Part shown: piece after piece, positions 1 to 6,815 of the stretch
How positions within the stretch are numbered: the stretch's first letter is position 1
How the letters are laid out: every line of letters begins with the position of its first letter
Assembly: GCA_023253295.1 (NCBI GenBank)
Contig: JALRGZ010000256.1
Span: 1 to 11,677 of the forward strand
Direction: 5' to 3'
DNA: 11,677 nucleotides
From: Flavobacterium sp.
GTDB taxonomy: Bacteria; Bacteroidota; Bacteroidia; Flavobacteriales; Flavobacteriaceae
Notes under the pieces: generated by a model
What the model saw: the letters and a program-made list of their open reading frames with translations, nothing else
Database searches by the model: none
What the model was told of the DNA's origin: nothing
Position numbers and translations under genes: made by a program

Positions 1-1380
1 GGCCGTCATGGTGGAGACATTGAAGGCATAATTCAACAGCTACATTATATAAAATCTCTGGGAGCCACAGCTATTTGGAGTACCCCTCTTTGTGAGGATA
101 ACGATGCTCAATACTCTTATCACGGCTATGCACAATCAGACGTATATAAAATTGATCCACGATATGGTACCAATGAAGATTATCTCCGATTAGTAGAAAA
201 AGCTCATCAATACGGACTTAAGATCATCATGGATTATGTTACTAATCATTGGGGAATTGAACATTGGATGGTAAAAGATTCCCCTACAACCGACTGGATT
301 CACCGATTTGAGAATTACACCGAAACGAATCACAAAAGAAGTACTGTAAGTGATGTGAACACTTCAAAAATAGACCGAATGATTTGCCTTAATGGCTGGT
401 TTGTTCCCACTATGCCCGATTTAAACATAACCAATCCTCTTGTATTTAACTATCTGTGTCAAAATGCGATTTGGTGGATTGAATATGCTAATTTAGATGG
501 TTTTAGAGTGGACACCTACAATTACTCAGAACCTGAATATATTGCTAAATGGACCAAAGCCATAACTGATGAATATCCAAATTTCAACCTTGTAGGTGAA
601 ATTACGATGCGTAATCAAAGTTTACTTTCCTATTGGCAAAAAGACAGTGCTATAGCTAAAATCCAAAACTTTAACTCTAATTTACCAAGCGTAATGGATT
701 TTGCCTTATCAGATGCTTTACAAACCGTTTTTAACGAAGATGATGACACCTGGGATCAGGGAATAACTAAAATTTACGATTTACTTTCTAAAGATTTTTT
801 ATTTCCTAACATCAACAATTTATTGATTTTTGCTGAAAATCACGACACCAGAAGACTCAATCATAATTACAACAATGACATCCGAAAATACAAAATGGCC
901 ATGAGCATCTTAGCAACGATGCGTGGAATACCTCAATTGTATTATGGTTCCGAAATTGGTATGACAGGAGATCAAAGCTTAGGTGATGCCGACATTAGAA
1001 GAGATTTCCCTGGTGGTTGGGTTACAGATAAAAACAATGCTTTTAAACCCGAAAGCCGCAGCGAATGCCAAAATGCCTATTTTGATTTCACATCTAAATT
1101 ATTTAACTGGCGAAAAACTAATGTAGCTATACACTTTGGAAAAACAACCCATTATATTCCTGAAAACAATGTATATGTTTATTTTAGATACAACAGTGAT
1201 AAAACTGTAATGGTTATCATCAACAACCACCCTGAAAATCAAGAGCTCAGCACAAACCGATTCAAAGAAAATATAAAAAATCACACCATCGGAAAAGAGA
1301 TTTTAACCAATCTCATTTTTAAATTGGACGAACCTATCAGTATTGAAGGAAAATCAGCTTTAATTTTAGAGTTAGCATAA
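1..1380 (+). CDS. GH13 alpha-amylase / neopullulanase-like glycoside hydrolase, 5' end cut off
   Basis: The frame is open from base 1 and gives 459 codons before the stop; the start lies outside the window. All four GH13 hallmark regions are visible in fragment numbering: DYVTNH at 78-83, GFRVD with nucleophile Asp171, GEITM with acid/base Glu200, and ENHD with Asp282. The fifth region reads MPDLN (138-142), the form described for GH13 enzymes intermediate between oligo-1,6-glucosidases (QPDLN) and neopullulanases (MPKLN). A C-terminal beta domain follows from about residue 375. The missing part would hold the first barrel strand and, in cyclomaltodextrinase/SusA-like enzymes, an N-terminal beta-sandwich and signal peptide. 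The role inferred is hydrolysis of starch-derived alpha-glucans, perhaps in the periplasm as part of a sus-like locus to the left. The exact substrate cannot be read from the sequence. An internal ATG at 229 is not a plausible start because region I follows immediately and conserved barrel sequence precedes it. Confidence 0.93.
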   Translation, partial: GRHGGDIEGIIQQLHYIKSLGATAIWSTPLCEDNDAQYSYHGYAQSDVYKIDPRYGTNEDYLRLVEKAHQYGLKIIMDYVTNHWGIEHWMVKDSPTTDWIHRFENYTETNHKRSTVSDVNTSKIDRMICLNGWFVPTMPDLNITNPLVFNYLCQNAIWWIEYANLDGFRVDTYNYSEPEYIAKWTKAITDEYPNFNLVGEITMRNQSLLSYWQKDSAIAKIQNFNSNLPSVMDFALSDALQTVFNEDDDTWDQGITKIYDLLSKDFLFPNINNLLIFAENHDTRRLNHNYNNDIRKYKMAMSILATMRGIPQLYYGSEIGMTGDQSLGDADIRRDFPGGWVTDKNNAFKPESRSECQNAYFDFTSKLFNWRKTNVAIHFGKTTHYIPENNVYVYFRYNSDKTVMVIINNHPENQELSTNRFKENIKNHTIGKEILTNLIFKLDEPISIEGKSALILELA

Positions 1381-1400
1381 TCCTAAGTTTTCCTATTTAC

Positions 1401-1408
1401 TATCTTTG
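1401..1408 (+). promoter_or_regulatory. -7 promoter box TATCTTTG before the phosphodiesterase gene
   Basis: TATCTTTG fits the Bacteroidota primary sigma -7 consensus TAnnTTTG exactly and ends 15 bases before the ATG at 1424, so the leader would be about 10 bases. No good -33 TTTG is visible at the expected distance. It implies that the phosphodiesterase/flavoprotein pair can be transcribed separately from the amylase gene. Confidence 0.6.
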
Positions 1409-1423
1409 TAAAAAATACAACTT

Positions 1424-2101
1424 ATGCTTAAAATAGGGCATCGTGGCGCTAAAGGTTATGAACCTGAAAACACCTTAAGAAGTTTTCAAAAAGCTATTGA
1501 TTTACATGTTGACCGAATTGAACTTGACGTACACCTGAGCGCTGACAACGAAATTATTGTTATCCATGATGAAACTGTCGACCGGGTTACCAACAAAACG
1601 GGTTTAATAAAAGAACTTACGCTTCCGCAAATAAAACGATTACGAATTGAGAAAAAATACCAAATCCCAACCTTGTCTCAGGTTTTAAATCTCATTAATC
1701 AAAGATGCGAAGTCAATATTGAAATCAAATCTTTTGAGGCTACAAAAAAAGTAGTGCATTTGATTGAAAAATATATCGAAGAAAAAAAGTGGAACTACAG
1801 CCAGTTTATCATTTCCAGCTTTGACTGGAATGCATTGCGACAAGTACATTTTTTGAATCAAAATATTAGAATTGGTGTATTGACGGAAAGTGATTTAGAA
1901 TTAGCTTTTTCTTTCGCGCAAAGTATTCATGCCAAATCAATACACCCCTATTTCCATTTATTGACTATTGAAGCAACACAAAAAATGCAGGAAGCTGGTT
2001 TTGAAGTTTACCCTTGGACTGTTAATGAGCCTGAAGACATCAAACAAATGAAATCCTTTAATGTAAACGGAATCATCTCCGATTTTCCCGATAGAATATG
2101 A
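1424..2101 (+). CDS. Glycerophosphodiester phosphodiesterase family protein
   Basis: This 225-residue protein is a compact single-domain member of the GDPD family, which hydrolyses glycerophosphodiesters to glycerol-3-phosphate and an alcohol. Hallmarks seen: HRG at 6-8, EPEN at 13-16, the metal ligands Glu33 and Asp35 in ELD, His48-Asp49 in the HD motif, Glu100 and Lys102 in the EIK strand, and the C-terminal WTVN (198-201) and DFP (220-222). There is no signal peptide or membrane segment, so it should act in the cytoplasm, unlike periplasmic GlpQ. The length matches the short bacterial UgpQ-like group. The ATG at 1424 is favoured because the HRG motif follows at once and a -7 box lies just upstream. 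Its stop codon overlaps the start of the following flavoprotein gene (ATGA), which suggests coupled translation. The true substrate (deacylated phospholipids or another diester) is not evident. Confidence 0.93.
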   Translation: MLKIGHRGAKGYEPENTLRSFQKAIDLHVDRIELDVHLSADNEIIVIHDETVDRVTNKTGLIKELTLPQIKRLRIEKKYQIPTLSQVLNLINQRCEVNIEIKSFEATKKVVHLIEKYIEEKKWNYSQFIISSFDWNALRQVHFLNQNIRIGVLTESDLELAFSFAQSIHAKSIHPYFHLLTIEATQKMQEAGFEVYPWTVNEPEDIKQMKSFNVNGIISDFPDRI

Positions 2102-3306
2102 ATCAAAATTTTGACATAATAATTGTAGGCGGTGGCGCGGCAGGATTTTTTACAGCTATTAATATCGTTGAAAAAAATCCCAAATTAAAAGTAGCTATCT
2201 TGGAACGAGGAGCCGAAGTATTGCAAAAAGTTCGTATCTCTGGCGGAGGTCGTTGCAATGTAACCCACGCCTGTTTTGAACCTAACGAATTAGTGAAATT
2301 TTATCCAAGAGGTGAAAAAGAACTGAGAGGTCCTTTTCATCAATTTTGCTCGGGAGATACTATCGAATGGTTTGAAAAACACGGAGTAGAACTCAAAATT
2401 GAAGACGACGGCAGGATGTTTCCAATTTCTAATTCTTCACAAACCATTATTGATTGTTTTTTAAAAGCAACTAAAAAACTGGGAATTGCTGTACTTACAG
2501 GACAATCTGTTCAGTCAATTTTTAAAAAAGATAATCTTTGGAAAATAGAAACCCAAAACGAAAGTTATTTGGCTGAAAAATTAGTGATGGCTACGGGAAG
2601 TAATCCTAAGATTTGGGAAATGTTACAACAACAAGGTCATGCTATTGTAAGTCCGGTTCCTTCCTTATTTACTTTTAATATCAAAGACACTCGTATTAAA
2701 GAATTACCAGGTGTTTCGGCACAGGTTTCGGTAAAAATAAAAGACACAAAACTTAGTTCCTCAGGGCCTTTATTAATTACCCACTGGGGAATGAGTGGCC
2801 CGGCTATCTTAAAACTTTCGGCTTGGGGAGCGCGCATTTTACATGATAAAAATTACCAATTTACCATTTTCGTCAATTGGTTAAATGATATAGATACCGA
2901 AGAAGCTGAACAAATTCTGAAAAAATTAAAACAAGAACAACCTAAAAAAACAGTTGCTAAAAAATCTCCTTTTGAATTAACTAACCGACTTTGGGAGAGT
3001 TTAGTCTTAGCTTCTGGTATTGCTAATGAAACAAAATGGGCTGATTTATCTAAAACACAAATTCAGAATTTAGCCAAACAATTGACCAACTCTACTTTTC
3101 AAGTGAATGGGAAAAGCACTTTTAAAGAGGAATTTGTCACGGCTGGCGGAATTGATTTAAAAGAAGTCAATTTCAAAACCATGGAAAGTAAACTTCATGA
3201 AAATTTATATTTTGCCGGAGAAATAGTCAATATCGATGCCATAACAGGTGGTTTTAATTTTCAAAATGCCTGGACCAGTGGGTTCATTGTTGCAAACAGT
3301 ATTTAA
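2098..3306 (+). CDS. HI0933/YhiN-family NAD(P)/FAD-dependent oxidoreductase
   Basis: This 402-residue protein has the typical length and layout of the HI0933-like flavoproteins, sometimes annotated as aminoacetone oxidase family. Seen: an N-terminal FAD-binding Rossmann motif GGGAAG at 11-16 with Glu36 at the end of the second strand, the family signature SGGGRCN at 48-54, and the C-terminal FAD-contacting segments TAGGI at 348-352, AGE at 373-375, D380, and GGFNFQ at 384-389. The central part (about 190-335) is the family's inserted substrate or cap domain. No membrane helix or signal peptide is present, so it is cytoplasmic. Members are structurally known flavoproteins, but the physiological reaction is not established for most, and none can be assigned here. 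It starts inside the last codons of the phosphodiesterase gene (4-base overlap), so it is most likely co-transcribed and translationally coupled; a shared pathway is not obvious. Confidence 0.92.
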   Translation: MNQNFDIIIVGGGAAGFFTAINIVEKNPKLKVAILERGAEVLQKVRISGGGRCNVTHACFEPNELVKFYPRGEKELRGPFHQFCSGDTIEWFEKHGVELKIEDDGRMFPISNSSQTIIDCFLKATKKLGIAVLTGQSVQSIFKKDNLWKIETQNESYLAEKLVMATGSNPKIWEMLQQQGHAIVSPVPSLFTFNIKDTRIKELPGVSAQVSVKIKDTKLSSSGPLLITHWGMSGPAILKLSAWGARILHDKNYQFTIFVNWLNDIDTEEAEQILKKLKQEQPKKTVAKKSPFELTNRLWESLVLASGIANETKWADLSKTQIQNLAKQLTNSTFQVNGKSTFKEEFVTAGGIDLKEVNFKTMESKLHENLYFAGEIVNIDAITGGFNFQNAWTSGFIVANSI

Positions 3307-3320
3307 TCAAATCGAGAGTT

Positions 3321-3337
3321 AATTAACAAAAATTTAC
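3321..3337 (+). promoter_or_regulatory. Shared upstream motif, copy 1 (AATTAACAARAATTTAC)
   Basis: AATTAACAAAAATTTAC lies 60 bases before the ATG of the first secreted paralog and recurs with one change before the second paralog. It overlaps the perfect palindrome GTTAATTAAC (3318-3327). It may be a regulatory site or a remnant of the duplication. Nothing identifies a binding protein. Confidence 0.35.
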
Positions 3338-3355
3338 CTTAAATCCTGAATAATT

Positions 3356-3382
3356 TTTGAGCAAATGAAGTAATTTTATTTG
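3356..3382 (+). promoter_or_regulatory. Possible promoter of the first secreted paralog
   Basis: TTTG at 3356-3359 and TTTATTTG at 3375-3382 resemble the Bacteroidota -33 and -7 elements. The -7 box has one mismatch to TAnnTTTG, and the spacer of 15 bases is shorter than usual. The ATG follows 15 bases after the box. It is weak on its own, but the gene needs a promoter in this 91-base gap. Confidence 0.35.
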
Positions 3383-3397
3383 TAAATCTAAATTCCG

Positions 3398-4141
3398 ATG
3401 AAATCAATATTGCTCTTATTCTTATTTGTCTTTTTAACTCAGTTTACATTTGCACAAACCCATAAATTGCTTAGAGGAAAAGTAATGTCAGATCATTTTT
3501 TATTACAAAATGTAGATGTAATTAATAAAACGACTTTTACTGAAACTAAAACAAACGAAAAAGGAGAATTCATTATTGCAGCAAGTGTAAACGACAGCAT
3601 TTTATTTTATGATAAAGATTATGAATTAAAAGGAATTAAACTAACTCCAGAAGATTTAGAAAACAACAACATGATTGTTTCTATTGATAAAAAACCTGAA
3701 GAACTTAAAGAAGTCTTGATTCACAAAGTAAATGTTGATTGGGAATTTGACAAAAAATGGGAACAATTAAAACGAAACGAAGTTGCCGTTTACAGACAAT
3801 CCCGACAATTAAAAAATCCCGGTGTTTATGATGGCACAATTAACAACGGAATGGATTTTGTCAAAATTGGGAAAATGATTTTTGGTAACCGTTCTAAAGG
3901 CAAAAAAGATAAAGTAGAAAATCCCGACGCTTTCAAAGAAGCTGCCACTTCTAATTTTGATGAAAAATTCTTCACGGAAACTTTACAACTAAAAAAATCC
4001 GAAATTGAAACTTTCCTCAACTTTTGCAACTTTGATCCTGAATCAAAAAAAACAACTACTGAGAATGCAAATTCCCTTGAATTAATGGATTTTCTCTATC
4101 AAAAAAGCATTGAATTCAAAAAGATAAATGCTCCTGAATAA
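3398..4141 (+). CDS. Secreted carboxypeptidase-like regulatory domain protein, paralog 1, function unknown
   Basis: A protein of 247 residues. A signal peptide with Lys2, a Leu/Phe-rich core (4-18) and a likely cleavage near FAQ (18-20) indicates export to the periplasm or beyond. Residues about 25-108 form a carboxypeptidase-regulatory-like beta-sandwich: a GKV start, a TNEKGEF turn (52-58) and the final EELKEVLI strand (101-108). This is the domain that also caps TonB-dependent receptors, but no plug or barrel follows. The C-terminal half is charged and probably helical, with NGMDFVKIGKMI (150-161), FLNFCNFDP (206-214), SKK (216-218) and MDFL (230-233) shared with the next gene. No catalytic motif or lipobox was found. 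It is a member of a protein group common in Flavobacteriia without a known role. It appears to be transcribed alone, with 186 bases separating it from its paralog. Confidence 0.85.
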   Translation: MKSILLLFLFVFLTQFTFAQTHKLLRGKVMSDHFLLQNVDVINKTTFTETKTNEKGEFIIAASVNDSILFYDKDYELKGIKLTPEDLENNNMIVSIDKKPEELKEVLIHKVNVDWEFDKKWEQLKRNEVAVYRQSRQLKNPGVYDGTINNGMDFVKIGKMIFGNRSKGKKDKVENPDAFKEAATSNFDEKFFTETLQLKKSEIETFLNFCNFDPESKKTTTENANSLELMDFLYQKSIEFKKINAPE

Positions 4142-4327
4142 ACTGCAGATAAACAATAACCGCAAAACAATACAGCAATTCCAGATTCCATTCGACACAA
4201 ACTCATTAAAAAAGTGTTATTTTCAGAATAAAAAAAACTAAAAACAATTAACAAGAATTTACATGTTTTAAAAGTTTTCGTTAGGGTAAATCTAATATTT
4301 TTACTATCAGTATATTAGACAAAACTT
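4142..4327. other. Intergenic gap between the two secreted paralogs
   Basis: There is no credible reading frame here. The gap holds the second copy of the shared upstream motif and probably the promoter of the second paralog: TATTTTTA at 4296-4303 is one base off TAnnTTTG. No strong hairpin followed by a T-tract is seen after the first paralog, so read-through is possible. Confidence 0.5.
4246..4262 (+). promoter_or_regulatory. Shared upstream motif, copy 2
   Basis: AATTAACAAGAATTTAC matches the copy at 3321-3337 in 16 of 17 bases and lies 65 bases before the next gene's ATG. Both leaders also contain GTAAATCTAA (3382-3391 and 4286-4295), at distances of 61 and 40 bases from the motif. Confidence 0.35.
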
Positions 4328-5062
4328 ATGAAAATAAAAATACTCAGCATTGTATTTCTTCTCTATTCAAAATTTTGCTTATCACAAACAATAAATGGAA
4401 AAATTGTTTCTAATAATTACGCTGTTTCCAATGTTGAAGTCATAAACTCAAACTCCAGAGCACTTAGCTTTTCTGATGCTAAAGGAAACTTTTCAATTGA
4501 TGCAAAAACGAGTGATATCCTTGTATTTGTAGCCAAAAACTATGAGCTTAAAAAAATTGTACTCAATCACTTGATTGTAAATGATAAAGATTTAATCGTC
4601 GAATTAGAACTAAAAGCTGAGGAATTAAATGAAGTAGTAGTCTCTAAAATACCATCTATAAAATTAAGTTCAAACCAAAAATATCAGGTGGGAACACTAG
4701 ATAAATACGGTTTAGAAAAATCAGCATACACCCCAAAAGTTATTGGTGTAAATATGGGCACCGTAGAAAATGGCATGAATTTTATTCGTATTGGAAAGCT
4801 AATTGGAAGTTTGTTTAAAAAAGAAAAAAAATCTACAGAAAAATCTATAATTAATTTTAAAGACTATGCCAAATCGAATTGTAATGAAAATTATTTCCTA
4901 AACAGTCTAAATTTAAAAAAAGATGAAATAGAACTATTTCTTAATTATTGTGAAGCTGATCCAAAATCTAAAAAAGTTACAGAATCAAATAATATTTTAA
5001 GTATGATGGATTTCTTATTTCAAAAAAATATTGAATTCAAGAAAGCAAACACTAAGGAATAA
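4328..5062 (+). CDS. Secreted carboxypeptidase-like regulatory domain protein, paralog 2, function unknown
   Basis: A protein of 244 residues, clearly a tandem paralog of the gene at 3398-4141. It has the same order: a signal peptide (Lys2/Lys4, hydrophobic 5-13, likely cleavage around 19-20), a regulatory beta-sandwich (about 22-106, with DAKGNF at 50-55 and EELNEVVV at 98-105), a variable linker, then the conserved C-terminal part NGMNFIRIGKLI (148-159), FLNYCEADP (204-212), SKK (214-216) and MDFL (227-230). The C-terminal part is better conserved between the two than the middle (about 108-145), so it is probably the functional or interacting part. One cysteine (Cys208; Cys210 in the paralog) is kept. 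No catalytic signature was recognised. Its stop is only 18 bases from the end of tspO on the other strand, with just an AT-only inverted repeat between them. Confidence 0.85.
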   Translation: MKIKILSIVFLLYSKFCLSQTINGKIVSNNYAVSNVEVINSNSRALSFSDAKGNFSIDAKTSDILVFVAKNYELKKIVLNHLIVNDKDLIVELELKAEELNEVVVSKIPSIKLSSNQKYQVGTLDKYGLEKSAYTPKVIGVNMGTVENGMNFIRIGKLIGSLFKKEKKSTEKSIINFKDYAKSNCNENYFLNSLNLKKDEIELFLNYCEADPKSKKVTESNNILSMMDFLFQKNIEFKKANTKE

Positions 5063-5080
5063 GAAAATTCATTAGAAATT

Positions 5081-5557
5081 TTATCTATTCAACCACCAAA
5101 TACTAGCATTCAAAACAGCGGCAAAACTTACCCAAGCCAAATAGGGCAACATCAAATAACCTGAAAATTTATTGATTTTAGCAAATTGTAAATAGCATTC
5201 GTATATCATTAACCATAACAAAATAATTTCTAATCCCGCCAATAAAGGATTGTGCAAACCAAAAAACAAATACGACCAGAGCGCATTTAACGCTAATTGA
5301 ATGGCAAAAACACCCAACGCTTTTTTGACAGATTCTTTTTCAAACTCGATACGATTCCAAACCAGTCCGGCTGACACCCCCATCATAATATACAACATAC
5401 TCCAAACAGGTGCAAAAATCCAATTGGGCGGGTTAAAACTTGGTTTTATAAGAGTCGGGTACCAATCTAAAATAGCTGAACGAGTAACCATTCCCGAAAA
5501 ATAACCTATAGCCAGACAGGTTACAACAACCGTGAGTATCTTAGTAATCTTGTTCAT
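5081..5557 (-). CDS. tspO: TspO/MBR family tryptophan-rich sensory protein
   Basis: This 158-residue integral membrane protein has the five hydrophobic segments and the length of the TspO/peripheral benzodiazepine receptor family. Conserved stretches seen: WYPTLIKPSFNPP (32-44), FAPVWSMLYIMMG (48-60), ALNALWSYLFFG (89-100), LE with Glu110, PYLAWVSFAAVLN (138-150) and the terminal WWLN. Family members bind tetrapyrroles such as protoporphyrin IX and, in animals, cholesterol; bacterial ones are linked to tetrapyrrole turnover and stress. The exact role in this group is unknown. It is transcribed away from the diphosphomevalonate decarboxylase gene across a 105-base gap and toward the secreted paralog. 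The start at 5557 is supported by a -7-like box on the same strand directly upstream. Confidence 0.93.
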   Translation of the reverse strand: MNKITKILTVVVTCLAIGYFSGMVTRSAILDWYPTLIKPSFNPPNWIFAPVWSMLYIMMGVSAGLVWNRIEFEKESVKKALGVFAIQLALNALWSYLFFGLHNPLLAGLEIILLWLMIYECYLQFAKINKFSGYLMLPYLAWVSFAAVLNASIWWLNR

Positions 5558-5570
5558 TTTTTATTTTTTT

Positions 5571-5578
5571 CAAAAATA
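5571..5578 (-). promoter_or_regulatory. Possible -7 box of tspO (TATTTTTG, minus strand)
   Basis: Read on the minus strand, TATTTTTG fits TAnnTTTG and ends 13 bases before the tspO ATG. A TTTG lies 24 bases upstream of it, slightly farther than usual for a -33 element. It would be a divergent promoter facing away from the decarboxylase gene. Confidence 0.45.
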
Positions 5579-5636
5579 ATCAAAAACTTTAATCTGAATG
5601 CTCAAATAAACAAATGTAGGTATTAACCAAAAAAAG

Positions 5637-5644
5637 TATCTTTG
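5637..5644 (+). promoter_or_regulatory. -7 promoter box TATCTTTG that fixes the decarboxylase start
   Basis: This is an exact TAnnTTTG match 18 bases before the ATG at 5663. A TTG in frame with the coding region lies inside this box, so it cannot be a start codon of the transcript made from here. The ATG at 5663 is therefore the start. The -33 element is not clear. Confidence 0.65.
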
Positions 5645-5662
5645 CGGCAAATTTTATTATTC

Positions 5663-6763
5663 ATGTTTACAGCTAACGATTTTATTCCTACTCCCTACTC
5701 TCAAACTTTAGAAAAAGGATATTTCCAGTGGAGCGCCCCCAGTAATATTGCCTTAGTAAAATATTGGGGAAAGAAAAAGAATCAAATTCCAGCCAATCCA
5801 TCGGTAAGTTTTACATTAAACAATTGCAAAACAATTACAAAACTGACTTTTGAGAAAAGACATTTCGACAAACTCAGCGTGACAAACGGAAATTTTTCGT
5901 TTGACTTACTTTTTGAAGGAAAACCTAAAGAAGATTTCAAACCAAAAATTCAAAAATTCTTTGAAAGAATCGAAAACTATTTGCCTTTTTTAAAAGACTA
6001 TCATTTTACCATAGATACTCAAAATACATTTCCACATAGTTCAGGGATTGCTTCTTCGGCTTCTGGAATGGCAGCTTTAGCGATGAACCTGATGAGTTTG
6101 GAAAAAGCTTTAAATCCGGAAATGACTGAGGATTATTTCTATCAAAAATCTTCTTTTTTAGCACGTTTAGGTTCAGGAAGTGCCTGCCGAAGTGTCAAAG
6201 GACAGCTTGTTATCTGGGGAAAACAGGCTAATATTGAAGGAAGTTCGGATGAATTTGGAATTGAATTCCCTTATGGTATTCATGATAATTTTAAAAATTT
6301 TCAAGATACAATCTTGCTGGTTGACAAAGGCGAAAAACAAGTTTCGAGTACTGTAGGACATGATTTAATGCACAATCATCCTTATGCCGAAAGACGCTTT
6401 GCACAAGCACATGAAAACCTGGACAAACTGATTGCCATTTTTGAAAATGGTAATCTGAAAGAATTCATCAAAGTAGTAGAAAGTGAAGCTTTAACTTTAC
6501 ATGCTATGATGATGACTTCGATGCCTTATTTTATTTTGATGAAACCTAACACATTAGAAATCATCAATAAGATTTGGAAATTCAGAAAAGACACTCAAAT
6601 TCCGGTTTGTTTTACACTGGATGCCGGTGCAAATGTACATGTTTTATATCCTGAGAACGTAAAAGAAAAAGTATTGCAATTTATTAAAGACGAATTAGTT
6701 GACTATTGTCAAAATGCGCAGTACATTTGTGACGAAATTGGAAAGGGTGCCGTTGCAAACTAA
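5663..6763 (+). CDS. mvaD: Diphosphomevalonate decarboxylase (GHMP superfamily)
   Basis: A protein of 366 residues that decarboxylates mevalonate diphosphate with ATP to isopentenyl diphosphate, the last step of the classical mevalonate pathway, in the cytoplasm. Seen: SAPSNIALVKYWGK (24-37) with the catalytic-type Lys33, the phosphate-binding loop FPHSSGIASSASG (123-135), ARLGSGSACRS (167-177) with Ser171 and Arg176, and TLDAGANVHVLY (318-329) with the catalytic Asp320. Lys, Arg and Asp are all kept, which argues for a true decarboxylase and against the mevalonate-3-kinase relatives that have lost them. The loop reads PHSSG instead of the common PTAAG, a divergent feature. The frame stays open upstream to a TTG at 5642, but that codon lies in the promoter box. 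The kinase gene follows after 52 bases on the same strand. A bisphosphomevalonate decarboxylase activity cannot be excluded from sequence alone. Confidence 0.92.
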   Translation: MFTANDFIPTPYSQTLEKGYFQWSAPSNIALVKYWGKKKNQIPANPSVSFTLNNCKTITKLTFEKRHFDKLSVTNGNFSFDLLFEGKPKEDFKPKIQKFFERIENYLPFLKDYHFTIDTQNTFPHSSGIASSASGMAALAMNLMSLEKALNPEMTEDYFYQKSSFLARLGSGSACRSVKGQLVIWGKQANIEGSSDEFGIEFPYGIHDNFKNFQDTILLVDKGEKQVSSTVGHDLMHNHPYAERRFAQAHENLDKLIAIFENGNLKEFIKVVESEALTLHAMMMTSMPYFILMKPNTLEIINKIWKFRKDTQIPVCFTLDAGANVHVLYPENVKEKVLQFIKDELVDYCQNAQYICDEIGKGAVAN

Positions 6764-6781
6764 TCTTTTTTCATATCTTTA
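6753..6781 (+). promoter_or_regulatory. Possible promoter between mvaD and the kinase gene
   Basis: TTG at 6753-6755, inside the last codons of mvaD, and TATCTTTA at 6774-6781 are separated by 18 bases. The -7 box deviates from TAnnTTTG only in its last base. The kinase ATG lies 34 bases downstream. It may act beside read-through from mvaD. Confidence 0.4.
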
Positions 6782-6815
6782 CTTATAAAGCTAACAACCT
6801 TAATCATAATTAAAC

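Noticed and set aside
3318..3327. Perfect palindrome GTTAATTAAC as a dimeric regulator site.
   Set aside because: It is a 10-base AT-rich palindrome that is not kept before the second paralog, so chance is sufficient. It is mentioned only with the shared motif.
3398..5062. The two secreted proteins as TonB-dependent receptors or lipoproteins.
   Set aside because: They are far too short for a barrel, have no plug domain, and no lipobox cysteine follows the signal peptides.
5060..5084. AAAATT/AATTTT inverted repeat between the second secreted paralog and tspO as a bidirectional terminator.
   Set aside because: The stem is six A-T pairs only, without G-C content. It may contribute, but it is not strong enough to list as a terminator.
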